Positions 1 to 9,485 are shown, numbered from the stretch's first letter. The stretch is DNA of 64,000 bases from Aminobacter anthyllidis (GCF_018555685.1 NZ_JAFLWW010000009.1:124001-188000), one strand, 5' to 3'. Numbers and translations: made by a program. Notes: a model not told the origin generated them from the sequence alone.

Positions 1-1107
1 ACTGTCGGCGCCGTGATGGACAGCAAGCTGGTGCTCGAGCACGTCGCACCGGTGACACCGACCGACGACTACAAGTTCGACAACGATTTCGGCAATGGCT
101 GGCTCAAGACAGGTTATGCCGGCTCGGGTCCGTTCAAGATCCGCGACTGGCGCGCCAACGAAATCCTCGTGTTGGAACGCAACGACAACTACTACGGCGA
201 CAAGCCGGCCCTCGCCCGTGTCATCTATCGCCACGTCAAGGAAAGCGCGACCCAGCGCCTGATGCTCGAAGCCGGCGACATCGACGTCGCCCGCAACCTC
301 GAGCCAGGCGACCTCGAAGCGGTCTCGAAGAACGCCGATCTGACCACCACCAGCGCGCCCAAGGGCACCGTCTACTACATCAGCCTCAACCAGAAGAACC
401 CCAACCTGGCCAAGCCCGAAGTGCGCCAGGCGCTGAAGTACCTGGTCGACTACGACGCCATCGGCTCGACGCTGATCAAGGGCATCGGTGAAATCCGCCA
501 GACCTACCAGGCCAAGGGCGTGCTCGGCGCGCTCGACTCCAACCCGTTCACCTTCGACGTCGCCAAGGCCAAGGAACTGCTGGAGAAGGCAGGGCTGAAG
601 GATGGCTTCACCGTCACCATGGACGTGCGCAACACCCAGCCGGTGACGGGCATCGCCGAATCCTTCCAGCAGACCGTCGGCCAGGCCGGTGTCAAGCTCG
701 AGATCATCCCCGGCGACGGCAAGCAGACGCTGACCAAGTACCGCGCCCGCAACCACGACATGTATATCGGCCAGTGGGGAATGGATTACTGGGATCCGAA
801 CTCCAACGCCGAGACCTTCACCTCCAACCCCAACAATGCCGACGACGGCACCGTGAAGACGCTGGCCTGGCGCAATGCCTGGGACGTGCCGGAGCTGACC
901 GAAAAGACCAAGGCCGCCCTTCTGGAGCGCGACAACGACAAGCGCGCCACCATGTACAAGGAGCTGCAGCAGGCAGCGCTCGACACCAGCCCGTTCCTGC
1001 TGATCTTCCAGCAGACCGAGGTTGCCGGCCTGCGCGGCAACGTCAAGAACTACAAGCTCGGGCCGAACTTCGACTCCAACTTCGTCGCCCCCGTGACCAA
1101 GGAATGA
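1..1107 (+). CDS. ABC transporter family 5 substrate-binding protein, 5' end cut by the window
   Basis: Periplasmic binding protein of a peptide/nickel-type (Dpp/Opp) importer. The frame is open from the first base, so the signal peptide and N-terminal lobe lie outside the window; an internal ATG at position 13 is not a credible start. The visible ~368 residues show the family's C-terminal features: the SGPFKIRDW segment, a DNYYGDKP stretch and a WGMDYWDPNSNAETF region. The stop is followed after about 20 bases by the first of two permeases and then two ATPases, the standard SBP-permease-permease-ATPase-ATPase order. The ligand cannot be read from sequence; family members bind peptides, opines, nickel or oligosaccharides. 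The nearby fucU-like gene hints at a sugar-containing ligand, which is inference only. Confidence 0.9.
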   Translation, partial: TVGAVMDSKLVLEHVAPVTPTDDYKFDNDFGNGWLKTGYAGSGPFKIRDWRANEILVLERNDNYYGDKPALARVIYRHVKESATQRLMLEAGDIDVARNLEPGDLEAVSKNADLTTTSAPKGTVYYISLNQKNPNLAKPEVRQALKYLVDYDAIGSTLIKGIGEIRQTYQAKGVLGALDSNPFTFDVAKAKELLEKAGLKDGFTVTMDVRNTQPVTGIAESFQQTVGQAGVKLEIIPGDGKQTLTKYRARNHDMYIGQWGMDYWDPNSNAETFTSNPNNADDGTVKTLAWRNAWDVPELTEKTKAALLERDNDKRATMYKELQQAALDTSPFLLIFQQTEVAGLRGNVKNYKLGPNFDSNFVAPVTKE

Positions 1108-1126
1108 TCTCACAAAGATCACTCCG

Positions 1127-2194
1127 TTGAGCAGCATGGAAAACCAAACCCAAGCGAGGCGCGCCAACAAGCGCGCCTCCGACATTCTCAAGGCGGTCGC
1201 CAGTTTTGTGGTGATCGTGGCAACGACCTATCTCGGCCTATTGGCGGTGACCTTCTTCATCGGCCGTGTCGTGCCGATCGATCCGGTTCTGGCCATCGTC
1301 GGCGACCGGGCGCCCGCTCATGTCGTCGAGCGCACACGCATCGAGATGGGCTTCAACCTGCCCTACTACCAGCAGTTCTATCTCTATGTGAAAGGCGTGC
1401 TGCAGGGCGATTTCGGCACCTCGGTGCTGACCACCAACCCTGTCATGGCTGACATCCGCCGGGTCTTCCCGGCGACCATGGAACTCGCCACCGTCGGCAC
1501 CGTCATCGGTGCGGCGCTCGGCATCCCGCTCGGCGTGCTCGCCGCGGTCAAGCGCGGCAGCCTCGCCGACCAGGTCGTGCGCATCATCGGGCTGATCGGC
1601 TATTCGGTGCCGATCTTCTGGCTCGGCCTGTTGGCGCTATTGGTGTTCTATGCCCGGCTCGGCTGGACCGCCGGCCCCGGCCGCATCGACGTGGTGTTCG
1701 AATACACCTTCACCCCGATCACCGGCTTCTATTTGCTCGACGCGGTGCTCAACCGCGACTGGGCGGCGTTCAAGGACATCTTTGCCCACATCATCCTGCC
1801 GGCCTCGCTGCTCGGCTACTTCTCGCTCGCCTATATCAGCCGCATGACTCGCTCCTTCATGCTCAACGAGCTGAGCCAGGAATACATTGTCGCCGCGCGC
1901 GCCAAGGGCCTGTCGGAAACCCGCATCATCTGGGGCCACGCGCTGCGCAACGCCGCCGTGCCGCTGGTGACGGTCATCGCGCTGTCCTACGCCGGCTTGC
2001 TCGAAGGCTCGGTCCTGACCGAGACGGTCTTCGCCTGGCCCGGCCTTGGCCTCTATATCACCAACTCGCTGCAGAACGCCGACATGAACGCGGTGCTGGG
2101 CGGCACGATCGTCATCGGTTCGGTGTTCATCGCGCTCAACCTGCTCTCTGACCTGCTTTATCGCCTGCTCGACCCAAGGACGCGGATCCGATGA
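1127..2194 (+). CDS. ABC transporter permease, DppB type
   Basis: Inner-membrane channel subunit of the dipeptide-type importer. It is about 355 residues from a TTG start at 1127; an ATG at 1136, three codons in, is equally possible. A first hydrophobic segment near residues 25-47 is followed by the long periplasmic region typical of DppB and five more hydrophobic segments. The cytoplasmic ATPase-contact (EAA) loop reads EYIVAARAKGLSETRIIWGHALRNA near residue 247. Its stop overlaps the ATG of the second permease by four bases (ATGA), so the two are translationally coupled. Confidence 0.92.
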   Translation: MSSMENQTQARRANKRASDILKAVASFVVIVATTYLGLLAVTFFIGRVVPIDPVLAIVGDRAPAHVVERTRIEMGFNLPYYQQFYLYVKGVLQGDFGTSVLTTNPVMADIRRVFPATMELATVGTVIGAALGIPLGVLAAVKRGSLADQVVRIIGLIGYSVPIFWLGLLALLVFYARLGWTAGPGRIDVVFEYTFTPITGFYLLDAVLNRDWAAFKDIFAHIILPASLLGYFSLAYISRMTRSFMLNELSQEYIVAARAKGLSETRIIWGHALRNAAVPLVTVIALSYAGLLEGSVLTETVFAWPGLGLYITNSLQNADMNAVLGGTIVIGSVFIALNLLSDLLYRLLDPRTRIR

Positions 2195-3108
2195 GCGACA
2201 CTGTCATGACCCGCCGCGAATGGCTCCTCACCGACCGTCCGCAATCGCGCCTGCAGGCCCGGCTCGGCCGCGCCTATCTGACGTGGAGCCGCTTTGCCGC
2301 AAACAAGCTTGCGGTCATCGGCCTCGGCATCATCCTGCTGCTGCTGTTCGTCGCCGCAGTTGCGCCGCTGCTGGCTCCCCATTCGCCCTATATCGGCGAC
2401 CTCAAGAACGCCCGCCTGCTGGCGCCCAGCGCCACCAACTGGCTCGGTACCGACGACCAGGGCCGCGACATCCTCTCGCGCCTGATCTACGGCTCGCGGC
2501 TGACCTTGCAGGTCATCGTTCTGGTCGCGGTCATCGCCGCTCCCATCGGCCTGTTGGTCGGCACTGCCGCCGGTTATGCCGGCGGCTGGGTCGATGCGGT
2601 GTTGATGCGTATCACCGACATCTTCCTGGCGTTTCCCAAGCTGGTGCTGGCACTGGCCTTCGTCGCGGCACTCGGGCCCGGCATCGAAAACGCCATCATT
2701 GCCATCGCTTTGACCTCGTGGCCGCCCTATGCCCGCATCGCGCGTGCCGAAACGCTGACAGTGCGCAACTCCGACTACATCGCGGCGGTCAAGCTGATGG
2801 GTGCTTCGCCGATGCGCATCGTGCTGCGCCACATCATGCCGCTGTGCATCTCGTCGCTGATCGTGCGCGTCACGCTCGACATGGCCGGCATCATCCTGAC
2901 CGCCGCCGGCCTCGGTTTCCTCGGCCTCGGCGCGCAGCCGCCGCTGCCGGAATGGGGTGCGATGATCGCGTCGGGCCGCCGCTTCATCCTCGACCAGTGG
3001 TGGGTCGCTGCCGCTCCCGGTGCGGCCATCCTCATCGTCAGCCTTGGCTTCAACCTTCTCGGCGACGGGCTGCGCGACGCCCTCGACACCCGCAGCGGTG
3101 GCCAATGA
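2191..3108 (+). CDS. ABC transporter permease, DppC type
   Basis: Second channel subunit, 305 residues. The DppC layout is visible: a cytoplasmic N-terminus of about 40 residues, a hydrophobic segment, the LGTDDQGRDILSRLIYG motif near residue 85, and the EAA loop with DYIAAVKLMGASPMRIVLRHI. It starts with an ATGA overlap on the upstream permease and ends with an ATGA overlap on the downstream ATPase. The whole transporter is therefore one tightly packed operon. Confidence 0.93.
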   Translation: MSDTVMTRREWLLTDRPQSRLQARLGRAYLTWSRFAANKLAVIGLGIILLLLFVAAVAPLLAPHSPYIGDLKNARLLAPSATNWLGTDDQGRDILSRLIYGSRLTLQVIVLVAVIAAPIGLLVGTAAGYAGGWVDAVLMRITDIFLAFPKLVLALAFVAALGPGIENAIIAIALTSWPPYARIARAETLTVRNSDYIAAVKLMGASPMRIVLRHIMPLCISSLIVRVTLDMAGIILTAAGLGFLGLGAQPPLPEWGAMIASGRRFILDQWWVAAAPGAAILIVSLGFNLLGDGLRDALDTRSGGQ

Positions 3109-3938
3109 GCACCCTGCTGCATGTCGAAGACCTGAGGGTTTCGTTTCCTACCCGCACTGGCGTAGTCGAGGCCGTGCGCGGTGTTTCCTTCGCGCTCGGC
3201 CAGGAGCGGCTCGGCATTGTCGGCGAGTCCGGCTCCGGTAAGTCGCAGACCGGCCGCGCCATAATGGGGCTGACGCCGCTGCAGGCCGAGATCAAGGCCA
3301 GGCGGCTTGAATTCAACGGCATCGACCTGTTGAAAGCCTCCGCTGCCGAGCGCCGGGCACTGCGCGGCAACCGCATCGCCATGATCCTGCAGGATCCGAA
3401 ATATTCGCTCGATCCCGTCATGACCATCGGCCGGCAGATCGTCGAGACGCTGCGCACGCACGAAAAGGTTGGCAAGTCGGAGGCGCGTGCGCGTGCGCTC
3501 GACATGCTCGCCGCCGTCCAGATCCGCGACCCCAAGCGCGTCTACGACCTCTACCCGCACGAGGTGTCGGGCGGCATGGGCCAGCGCGCGATGATCGCCA
3601 TGATGCTGATCGCAGGCCCGGAGCTTCTGATCGCTGACGAGCCGACATCGGCGCTCGACGTCACCGTGCAGCTCGACATCCTGCGCATCCTCGACCGGCT
3701 GGTCATCGACCGTGGCATGGGGCTGATCTTCATCTCGCACGATTTGCGCCTGGTCTCGACCTTCTGCGACCGGGTGATCGTCATGTATGCCGGCAAGATC
3801 GTCGAGGAGCTCAAGGCCTCCGAGCTCTCGCAGGCGAAGCACCCCTACACGCAAGGCCTGCTCAACTGCATGCCCAAGATTGGCGAGAACCGGCACCCGC
3901 TGCCCGTGCTCGACCGCCAGCCGGAGTGGCTGCTTTGA
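3105..3938 (+). CDS. ABC transporter ATP-binding protein, DppD type
   Basis: First of two nucleotide-binding subunits, 277 residues. The Walker A is GESGSGKSQTGRA near residue 40, the signature is VSGGMGQRAMIA, the Walker B is LLIADEPTSALD and the switch histidine is in FISHD. The usual ABC signature LSGGQ reads VSGGM here, as is common in DppD proteins. The start at 3105 is fixed by the four-base overlap with the preceding permease. The same reading frame stays open far upstream, but that part lies antiphase to the permease and is not coding. The 3' end overlaps the next ATPase gene by about 13 bases. Confidence 0.93.
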   Translation: MSTLLHVEDLRVSFPTRTGVVEAVRGVSFALGQERLGIVGESGSGKSQTGRAIMGLTPLQAEIKARRLEFNGIDLLKASAAERRALRGNRIAMILQDPKYSLDPVMTIGRQIVETLRTHEKVGKSEARARALDMLAAVQIRDPKRVYDLYPHEVSGGMGQRAMIAMMLIAGPELLIADEPTSALDVTVQLDILRILDRLVIDRGMGLIFISHDLRLVSTFCDRVIVMYAGKIVEELKASELSQAKHPYTQGLLNCMPKIGENRHPLPVLDRQPEWLL

Positions 3939-4684
3939 CCCCTGCGCTTGCGATCGACAAACTGCGCGTCGTCTATGACGATTTCATCGCGTTGAAGGAT
4001 GTCAGCCTGACCGTCGCGCAGGGCGAATCCTTCGGCCTTGTCGGCGAATCCGGCTCGGGAAAATCGACGCTGCTGCGCGCGGTCGCCGGTCTGGCGCCCG
4101 TGACCTCCGGCACCATCGACGTCGGCGGCAAGCGCCTGGGCAAGACCCGCGAAAAGGAATTCTATCGCCAGGTCCAGATGGTGTTCCAGGACCCCTATGG
4201 TTCGCTGCACCCGCGCCAGACCGTCGACCGGCTGCTGCTCGAACCGCTCGATATCCACGGTTTTGCCGACACAGAAAAGCGCATCCAGCGCGCGCTCGAC
4301 GAGGTCGGCCTCGGCTCCGGCTTCCGTTTCCGCTATTCGCACCAGCTGTCGGGCGGCCAGCGCCAGCGCGTCGCCATTGCCCGCGCGCTGATCCTGGAAC
4401 CCTCGGTGCTTCTGCTCGACGAGCCAACCTCGGCGCTCGACGCCTCGGTGCAGGCGGAAGTGCTCAATTTGCTCGAACAGATCCGCCGCAACCGCAAGCT
4501 GACCTTCGTCATGGTCAGCCACGACCTCGGCGTCATCACCCATATGTGCGAGCGGCTGATGGTGATGCAGACCGGCGAGGAGGTCGAGCGGCTCGAAGCC
4601 GGCGATCTCGCCTCCCGCAAAGTCACCAAGGATTACACGCGCAACCTCCTGGTCGCGAGCGAAGGGTTTGTTCGGGAGCCTTGA
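3926..4684 (+). CDS. ABC transporter ATP-binding protein, DppF type
   Basis: Second nucleotide-binding subunit, 252 residues, with Walker A GESGSGKSTLLRA, a QDPYGSLHPRQTV stretch typical of DppF/OppF, signature LSGGQRQRVAIARAL, Walker B LLLDEPTSALD and switch MVSHD. The start is uncertain between GTG 3926 and TTG 3935, both inside the end of the previous gene; the GTG is chosen as the more common start codon. It completes a five-gene importer. The next gene (fucU-like) begins 81 bases later on the same strand without an evident terminator, so cotranscription is plausible. Confidence 0.92.
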   Translation: MAALTPALAIDKLRVVYDDFIALKDVSLTVAQGESFGLVGESGSGKSTLLRAVAGLAPVTSGTIDVGGKRLGKTREKEFYRQVQMVFQDPYGSLHPRQTVDRLLLEPLDIHGFADTEKRIQRALDEVGLGSGFRFRYSHQLSGGQRQRVAIARALILEPSVLLLDEPTSALDASVQAEVLNLLEQIRRNRKLTFVMVSHDLGVITHMCERLMVMQTGEEVERLEAGDLASRKVTKDYTRNLLVASEGFVREP

Positions 4685-4765
4685 GCCAAGGCTTTCGCTT
4701 GCCTGTTGCCGACCACGCCTGCACATTGCAATCGAGCCGCAACCCGCATCATCAGGTATCCGCCC

Positions 4766-5206
4766 ATGCTCTTAGGGATCGATCCACTGCTCAGCGCCGA
4801 CGTGCTCTACGTGCTGCGCTCCATGGGCCATGGCGACGACCTGATCATCGCCGACGCCAACTTCCCGGCCGATGCCATGGCCAGGCAGACCGTCCATGGC
4901 CGTCCGCTGCGCATCGACGCCGACATCGTCCGGGTGATGAAGGCCGTGCTGTCGGTGATGCCCGTCGACACCTTCGTCGACGATGCCTTCGGCCGCATGG
5001 AGGTCGTCGGCAAGCCGGACGAGATCCCGGACGTCCAGAACGAGGTCGGCAAGTTGATTGCCGGCACCGGCACCAAAATGGTCGGCATCGAGCGCTTTGC
5101 CTTCTACGACCGCGCCAAGCAGGCCTATGCGGTCATCCAGACGCAGGAGCGCCGCTTCTACGCCGACTTCGCCGTGCGCAAGGGTGTCATCCCGCCGGAT
5201 GCTTGA
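4766..5206 (+). CDS. fucU: RbsD/FucU family sugar mutarotase, probably L-fucose mutarotase
   Basis: Catalyses interconversion of alpha and beta anomers of a free sugar, usually L-fucose or ribose, to feed the catabolic enzyme the anomer it accepts. The protein is 146 residues, the usual length of the family. It opens with MLLGIDPLLSADVLYVLRSMGHGDDL, matching the FucU N-terminus with the catalytic His in GHGD, and ends in the RKGVIPPDA segment typical of the family. The ATG at 4766 is chosen because it starts the conserved domain. It lies between a peptide-type importer and a full L-fucose catabolic locus, so L-fucose is the best substrate guess. Confidence 0.85.
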   Translation: MLLGIDPLLSADVLYVLRSMGHGDDLIIADANFPADAMARQTVHGRPLRIDADIVRVMKAVLSVMPVDTFVDDAFGRMEVVGKPDEIPDVQNEVGKLIAGTGTKMVGIERFAFYDRAKQAYAVIQTQERRFYADFAVRKGVIPPDA

Positions 5207-5230
5207 AGCTTCCACTTTCCTTCGACACTA

Positions 5231-5364
5231 CCCCCACCCCTAACCCCTACCCCCACAAGGGGGAGGGGGATAGCTGCCGTCGCGCCAAGATCGCCGACAT
5301 CAGCTTGGGGTGACCGTGACGAAAAGTCCCCCTCCCCCTTGTGGGGAGGGGTTAGGGGTGGGGG
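5231..5364. repeat. G/C-rich intergenic inverted repeat
   Basis: Two arms of about 38-40 bases (5231-5270 and 5327-5364) are reverse complements apart from a two-base insertion, separated by about 56 bases. Each arm is itself made of C-rich and G-rich blocks around a CACAAGG core. It sits between two convergent genes (fucU-like and the IclR gene), where a folded transcript could act as a bidirectional terminator. A related element is at 49165-49279 in this window, which points to a dispersed repeat family. Confidence 0.75.
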
Positions 5365-5391
5365 TTTTGCCGGCGAAGAGGCCCCTTCGAG

Positions 5392-6174
5392 CTACGACAG
5401 CGAAAGCTTCGCCGCCACGTCCTTGAGCAGGACGAGCGTCTGGTCGATGTCGGCCTGCTTGTCGTCGAGCCTCTGGATATAGGGGCAGGTCAGCACGGCG
5501 ATCGCATAACCGTCGGGCGACAGGATCGGCACCGAGATATCCTCGATGGCGCGCATCTGCTGGCTCGGCCCGACACGGTGGCCGGCCTGGCGATAGGCTT
5601 CCAGCACCGGCTCGAGCTTGTCTCGTGCCTCGGCCTGTTTCGTGCCTTCCCAGCGCATCGCCAGCTCCGATTGCGCCTGCTCATCCAGGAAGGCGAGCAG
5701 GATATGGCCGGAGCTGGTGGTCAAAAGCTCGATATGGGCACCGATGCGGATGCCGAACTCCCAGTTGCCGGGGCAGCTGGCATGCGCGACGACGAGTGCC
5801 GCGCCGCCTTCTGGAACGACGAGATGGCAGGATTGGCCGGCCTCGCTGGCGAAGGCATCCATCAGCGGCAGCGCGCGCGCCACAAGGCGGCGCACCGGCG
5901 GATGGCGGTGGGCGAGGATGAACAGCTTCATCGTCAGGGCGTAGCGGTCGCCTTCGGGTGAGCGGCTGACATAGTCACGCGCCACCAGCCGTTCGAGCAT
6001 GCGGTAGACCTCGCTTGGCCCCCGGCCCATCGCCTTGACGATTTCAGCGCGGGTCAGCCCGCCCGGCTGCTCGGACAACAGCTCCAGAATATCGAGCCCC
6101 TTGTCGAGCGCCGGCGCCCGGTAGCGCTCATCCTTGTCCTGGTCGTTCGCGGCATTGATCGGCCGTTTTGGCAT
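5392..6174 (-). CDS. IclR-family transcriptional regulator, probable regulator of the L-fucose locus
   Basis: About 260 residues with an N-terminal winged helix (ALDKGLDILELLSEQPGGLTRAEIVKAMGRGPSEVYRMLERL, shown here only as residues about 22-60) and a C-terminal IclR effector domain containing the HLVVPEGGAALVV stretch. The ATG at 6174 is preferred over an in-frame one at 6216 because an AGGGAGGA ribosome site lies just upstream of it. It is divergent from the fucose genes, separated by 118 bases, the classical arrangement for a local regulator. A TTCAT-TT-ATGAA palindrome in the gap is a candidate operator. The effector is presumably L-fucose or a pathway intermediate; that is inference. 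Confidence 0.9.
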   Translation of the reverse strand: MPKRPINAANDQDKDERYRAPALDKGLDILELLSEQPGGLTRAEIVKAMGRGPSEVYRMLERLVARDYVSRSPEGDRYALTMKLFILAHRHPPVRRLVARALPLMDAFASEAGQSCHLVVPEGGAALVVAHASCPGNWEFGIRIGAHIELLTTSSGHILLAFLDEQAQSELAMRWEGTKQAEARDKLEPVLEAYRQAGHRVGPSQQMRAIEDISVPILSPDGYAIAVLTCPYIQRLDDKQADIDQTLVLLKDVAAKLSLS

Positions 6175-6227
6175 CGCTCGAAGTCCTCCCTCGTGACCGC
6201 CCTCGCATTTCCCCATTGCAAGGTCGG

Positions 6228-6239
6228 TTCATTTATGAA
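6228..6239. promoter_or_regulatory. Candidate IclR operator in the divergent promoter region
   Basis: TTCAT-TT-ATGAA is a perfect 5-bp-arm palindrome in an A/T-rich patch (about 6225-6262) between the divergent IclR gene and the SDR gene. Its position suits autoregulation and control of the fucose operon. No family consensus specific enough to confirm it is visible. Confidence 0.35.
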
Positions 6240-6292
6240 TAGTATGTTCGTATATAGACAGACGCAAGCAGTTTGCTGGGAGGGCAACGGTT

Positions 6293-7042
6293 ATGCGACT
6301 AAGCGGGAAACGCATCTTCATTTCCGCCGCCGCCCAAGGCATCGGCCGCGCCAGTGCGCTGGCCTGCGCCGCTGAAGGCGCCCACATCATTGCCACCGAT
6401 ATCAACGCCGAGGCACTGACAGCGCTTGCCACGGAAAGCGACCGCATCGAGATCCATCGTCTCGATGTGCGCGATAGTGCGGCTGTCGCCGCCTTCGCCA
6501 AGCATCAGGCTCCACTCGACGGGCTCTTCAATTGCGCCGGCTTCGTCCACAACGGCACCATTTTGGACTGCAGTGACGAAGACTGGGATTTCAGCTTCGA
6601 CCTCAACGTCAAGAGCATGTACCGCACGTCAAAGGCCTTCCTGCCCGGCATGCTGGAGCAGGCTGAAAAGACAGGCAGCGTCGCCATCCTCAACATGGCG
6701 TCGATGGCCTCCTCGATCAAAGGCTTCCCCAACCGCCTGCTCTACGGCGCCACCAAGGCGGCGGTGATCGGCTTCACCAAGGGCATGGCCGCTGACTACA
6801 TCCGCCGCGGCGTGCGCTGCAACGCGCTCTGCCCCGGCACCGTCGACACGCCGTCGCTGCGCGGCCGTATCGCTGCCGCCGCCGACCCTGTGCAGGCCGA
6901 GAAGGACTTCATCGCCCGCCAGCCGATCGGCCGGTTGGCGACCGTGGACGACATCGCGCCGCTTGTCGTCTACCTGTTGTCCGATGAATCCCGCTTCGTC
7001 ACCGGCCAGGCTGTCCTGGTCGACGGCGGCGTCACCATCTAG
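6293..7042 (+). CDS. SDR dehydrogenase, probable 2-keto-3-deoxy-L-fuconate 4-dehydrogenase
   Basis: Short-chain dehydrogenase of 249 residues that probably oxidises 2-keto-3-deoxy-L-fuconate to the 2,4-diketo acid. It belongs to the DHRS6/BDH2-like branch, recognisable by SAAAQGIGRA as nucleotide-binding turn (the usual TGxxxGIG threonine-glycine replaced), the NCAGFVHNGTILDC stretch, NMASMASS with the catalytic Ser, YGATK with the catalytic Tyr and Lys near residue 152, and CPGTVDTPSLRGRI. The same branch holds known KDF dehydrogenases. An AGGG ribosome site precedes the ATG. It is the first gene of the fucose operon, 14 bases before the lactonase gene. Confidence 0.85.
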   Translation: MRLSGKRIFISAAAQGIGRASALACAAEGAHIIATDINAEALTALATESDRIEIHRLDVRDSAAVAAFAKHQAPLDGLFNCAGFVHNGTILDCSDEDWDFSFDLNVKSMYRTSKAFLPGMLEQAEKTGSVAILNMASMASSIKGFPNRLLYGATKAAVIGFTKGMAADYIRRGVRCNALCPGTVDTPSLRGRIAAAADPVQAEKDFIARQPIGRLATVDDIAPLVVYLLSDESRFVTGQAVLVDGGVTI

Positions 7043-7056
7043 GCGGGGCGGCGGCC

Positions 7057-7941
7057 ATGATCGAAAGGATCGACGGCCACTGCCACTACTGGGCGCTCCA
7101 GCGCGGCGACTATGGCTGGCTGACGCCTGATGCCGCCCACCTTGCGCCGATCTATCGTGATTTCGGCACTGCCGACATGCGGCCGCTCGCCGAGACGGCT
7201 GGCATAGGCCAGCGCATTCTCGTCCAGGCCGCGCCGACTGAAGCGGAGACGCTGTTCCTGCTCGATCAGGGGCGCGAGGACAAAGCGGTCGCCGGCGTTG
7301 TCGGCTGGGTTGATCTTTCCACCGCTGAAAGCGTGGCCTCTCTGGAGAGCCTGGCGAGAAACCCGCTGTTCAAAGGCGTCCGGCCGATGCTGCAGGACCT
7401 CGACGATCCCGACTGGATCGCCACCCGCCCTCATCCTGAAGCGATCGCCGCGCTGAAGCGCCTCGGCCTGCGTTTCGATGCGCTGGTCATGCCGCAGCAT
7501 CTCCAGTCGCTCAGCCGTTTTGTCGAGATGCACCCGGATCTGCCCGTCATCATCGACCATGCCGCCAAGCCGGCCTTCGCCGCCCCTGCCGAGGACCCGC
7601 GCCATGGCATGTGGAAGATCGGCATGGCCGAGCTTTCCGGCCACACGCAGGTCTATTGCAAGCTTTCGGGCCTGCTCACCGAACTGCCGTCCGGGCGCCG
7701 CACAACACCCGTGGCCGCCGCCGCCGCACTGATGCCGACGGTCGAGCGGCTGCTCACCTGGTTTGGCCCAAAGCGCGTCGTCTGGGGCTCCGACTGGCCC
7801 GTGCTGACGCTTGCGGCGGGCTATGATTTCTGGATCGAGGTCACCGAACTTCTGCTCGCCGAGCTTGGCGCCGCCGAACGCGCGAGCATCCATGGTGGCG
7901 CAGCCAAGCTCTTCTACGGCCTCGAAGGAGGCCGCGCATGA
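7057..7941 (+). CDS. Amidohydrolase family lactonase, probable L-fuconolactonase
   Basis: TIM-barrel amidohydrolase-2 family protein of 294 residues. It probably opens L-fucono-lactone to L-fuconate, the second step of the non-phosphorylated route. Visible metal-site features are the N-terminal DGHCHYW motif (HxH near residue 8-10), IIDHAAKP near residue 165-172, and WGSDWPV near residue 245 that supplies the conserved aspartate. Its stop overlaps the next ATG by four bases (ATGA). The assignment between fuconolactone and other sugar lactones depends on the neighbourhood. Confidence 0.85.
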   Translation: MIERIDGHCHYWALQRGDYGWLTPDAAHLAPIYRDFGTADMRPLAETAGIGQRILVQAAPTEAETLFLLDQGREDKAVAGVVGWVDLSTAESVASLESLARNPLFKGVRPMLQDLDDPDWIATRPHPEAIAALKRLGLRFDALVMPQHLQSLSRFVEMHPDLPVIIDHAAKPAFAAPAEDPRHGMWKIGMAELSGHTQVYCKLSGLLTELPSGRRTTPVAAAAALMPTVERLLTWFGPKRVVWGSDWPVLTLAAGYDFWIEVTELLLAELGAAERASIHGGAAKLFYGLEGGRA

Positions 7942-9485
7942 ACGCCGTCGTCGTCATGAAGGACATCGAAAAGTCGTTCCCCGGCGTACGCGCTTTGCAC
8001 AATGCCCAGCTCGAACTGCGTTCGGGCGAAGTGCATGCGCTGATGGGCGAGAACGGCGCCGGCAAGTCGACGATGATGAAGATCCTCGCCGGCATCTACC
8101 GCCGCGACGGTGGCGAGATCCTGCTCGATGGCAAGCCGGTCGACATCAACTCGCCGCGCCAGGCGCAGGATCTCGGCATCGGCATCATCCATCAGGAACT
8201 CAACCTGATGCCGCATCTGACGGCGGCGCAGAACATGTTCATCGGCCGCGAGCCGCGCAAGGCGGCCGGCCTGCTGCTCGACGAAGGCAAGCTCAACGGC
8301 CAGGCCGCCGAAATCTTCGCCAGCATGCATCTGAAGCTCGACCCGCGCACGCTGGTCGGTGGGCTGACCATCGCCCGCCAGCAGATGGTCGAGATCGCCA
8401 AGGCGCTGTCCTATCGCTCACGCGTGCTGATCATGGACGAGCCGACGGCTGCCCTGAACGACGCCGAGATCAACGAGCTGTTCGCCATCATCGCCCGCCT
8501 CAAGGCCGAAGGCGTCGGTATCGTCTACATCTCGCATAAGATGGATGAGCTGAAGCGCATCGCCGACCGCGTGACCATCATGCGCGACGGCGAATACATT
8601 GGCACCGTGCCGGCCGAGACGACGCCGGTGGAAAAGATCATCTCGATGATGGTCGGCCGCGCCCTCACCGATGAGCGCCCAGACGTTCCCGATCATTCGA
8701 ACTCCGAGGTCGTGCTCGAGGTCAGGAACCTCAATCGTGGTGCCACCATCCGCGACGTCAGTTTCTCCGTGCGCAAGGGCGAAATCCTCGGTTTCGCCGG
8801 GCTGATGGGTGCCGGCCGCACCGAGGTCGCACGCGCCATCTTCGGCGCCGACCGCCGCGACGGCGGCGACATCTTCATGCATGGCAAGAAGGTCGACATC
8901 CATATGCCGCAGGACGCCGTACGCGCCGGCATCGGCTACCTCTCCGAGGACCGCAAGCATTTCGGCCTCGCCACCGGCATGGACGTGCGCAACAACGTCG
9001 TGCTGGCAAGCCTTCGCCGCTTCACCGGCCCGGGCGGGTTGCTGAAGGAGGCGGCGATGCACGATGTGGCGGTCCGCTACATCGACCAGCTCGCGATCAA
9101 GACCCCGTCCGACAAACAGGAAGTTCGCCTGCTCTCCGGTGGCAACCAGCAGAAGATCGTCATCGCCAAGTGGCTGTTGCGCGACTGCGAGGTGCTGATC
9201 TTCGACGAGCCGACGCGCGGCATCGACGTCGGCGCCAAGAACGAGATCTACAAGCTGCTCAACGCACTGGCCCAGCAGGGCCGCGCCATCATCGTCATCT
9301 CGTCCGAGCTGCCCGAGGTACTTCGTCTCAGCCACCGTATCGCCGTCATGTGCGAGGGCAGGCTTACCGGCATTCTTTCAGGTGGCGCCAGCCAGGAAGA
9401 GATCATGCACCTCGCCACGCTGCGCGGCGAAGGCGCGAACAACAATAACAAACAAACAAAGCCGGCTAAGGGAGAGGCCAAATGA
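7938..9485 (+). CDS. Sugar ABC transporter ATP-binding protein (RbsA/MglA type)
   Basis: Double-length ATPase of a CUT2-type monosaccharide importer, 515 residues with two nucleotide-binding halves. The first half has Walker [13 protein letters not shown] near residue 36 and Walker B MDEPTAAL. The second half has the typical degenerate Walker [14 protein letters not shown] near residue 293, the signature [15 protein letters not shown], and [13 protein letters not shown]. It is coupled by ATGA overlaps to the lactonase gene upstream and the permease downstream. Given the neighbours the substrate is most likely L-fucose. Confidence 0.93.
   Translation: MNAVVVMKDIEKSFPGVRALHNAQLELRSGEVHALMGENGAGKSTMMKILAGIYRRDGGEILLDGKPVDINSPRQAQDLGIGIIHQELNLMPHLTAAQNMFIGREPRKAAGLLLDEGKLNGQAAEIFASMHLKLDPRTLVGGLTIARQQMVEIAKALSYRSRVLIMDEPTAALNDAEINELFAIIARLKAEGVGIVYISHKMDELKRIADRVTIMRDGEYIGTVPAETTPVEKIISMMVGRALTDERPDVPDHSNSEVVLEVRNLNRGATIRDVSFSVRKGEILGFAGLMGAGRTEVARAIFGADRRDGGDIFMHGKKVDIHMPQDAVRAGIGYLSEDRKHFGLATGMDVRNNVVLASLRRFTGPGGLLKEAAMHDVAVRYIDQLAIKTPSDKQEVRLLSGGNQQKIVIAKWLLRDCEVLIFDEPTRGIDVGAKNEIYKLLNALAQQGRAIIVISSELPEVLRLSHRIAVMCEGRLTGILSGGASQEEIMHLATLRGEGANNNNKQTKPAKGEAK

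Noticed and set aside
2220-3104. Upstream extension of the DppD-type ATPase frame
   Set aside because: It lies in another frame over a permease gene. The ATPase start at 3105 is fixed by the ATGA overlap and by the family N-terminus.
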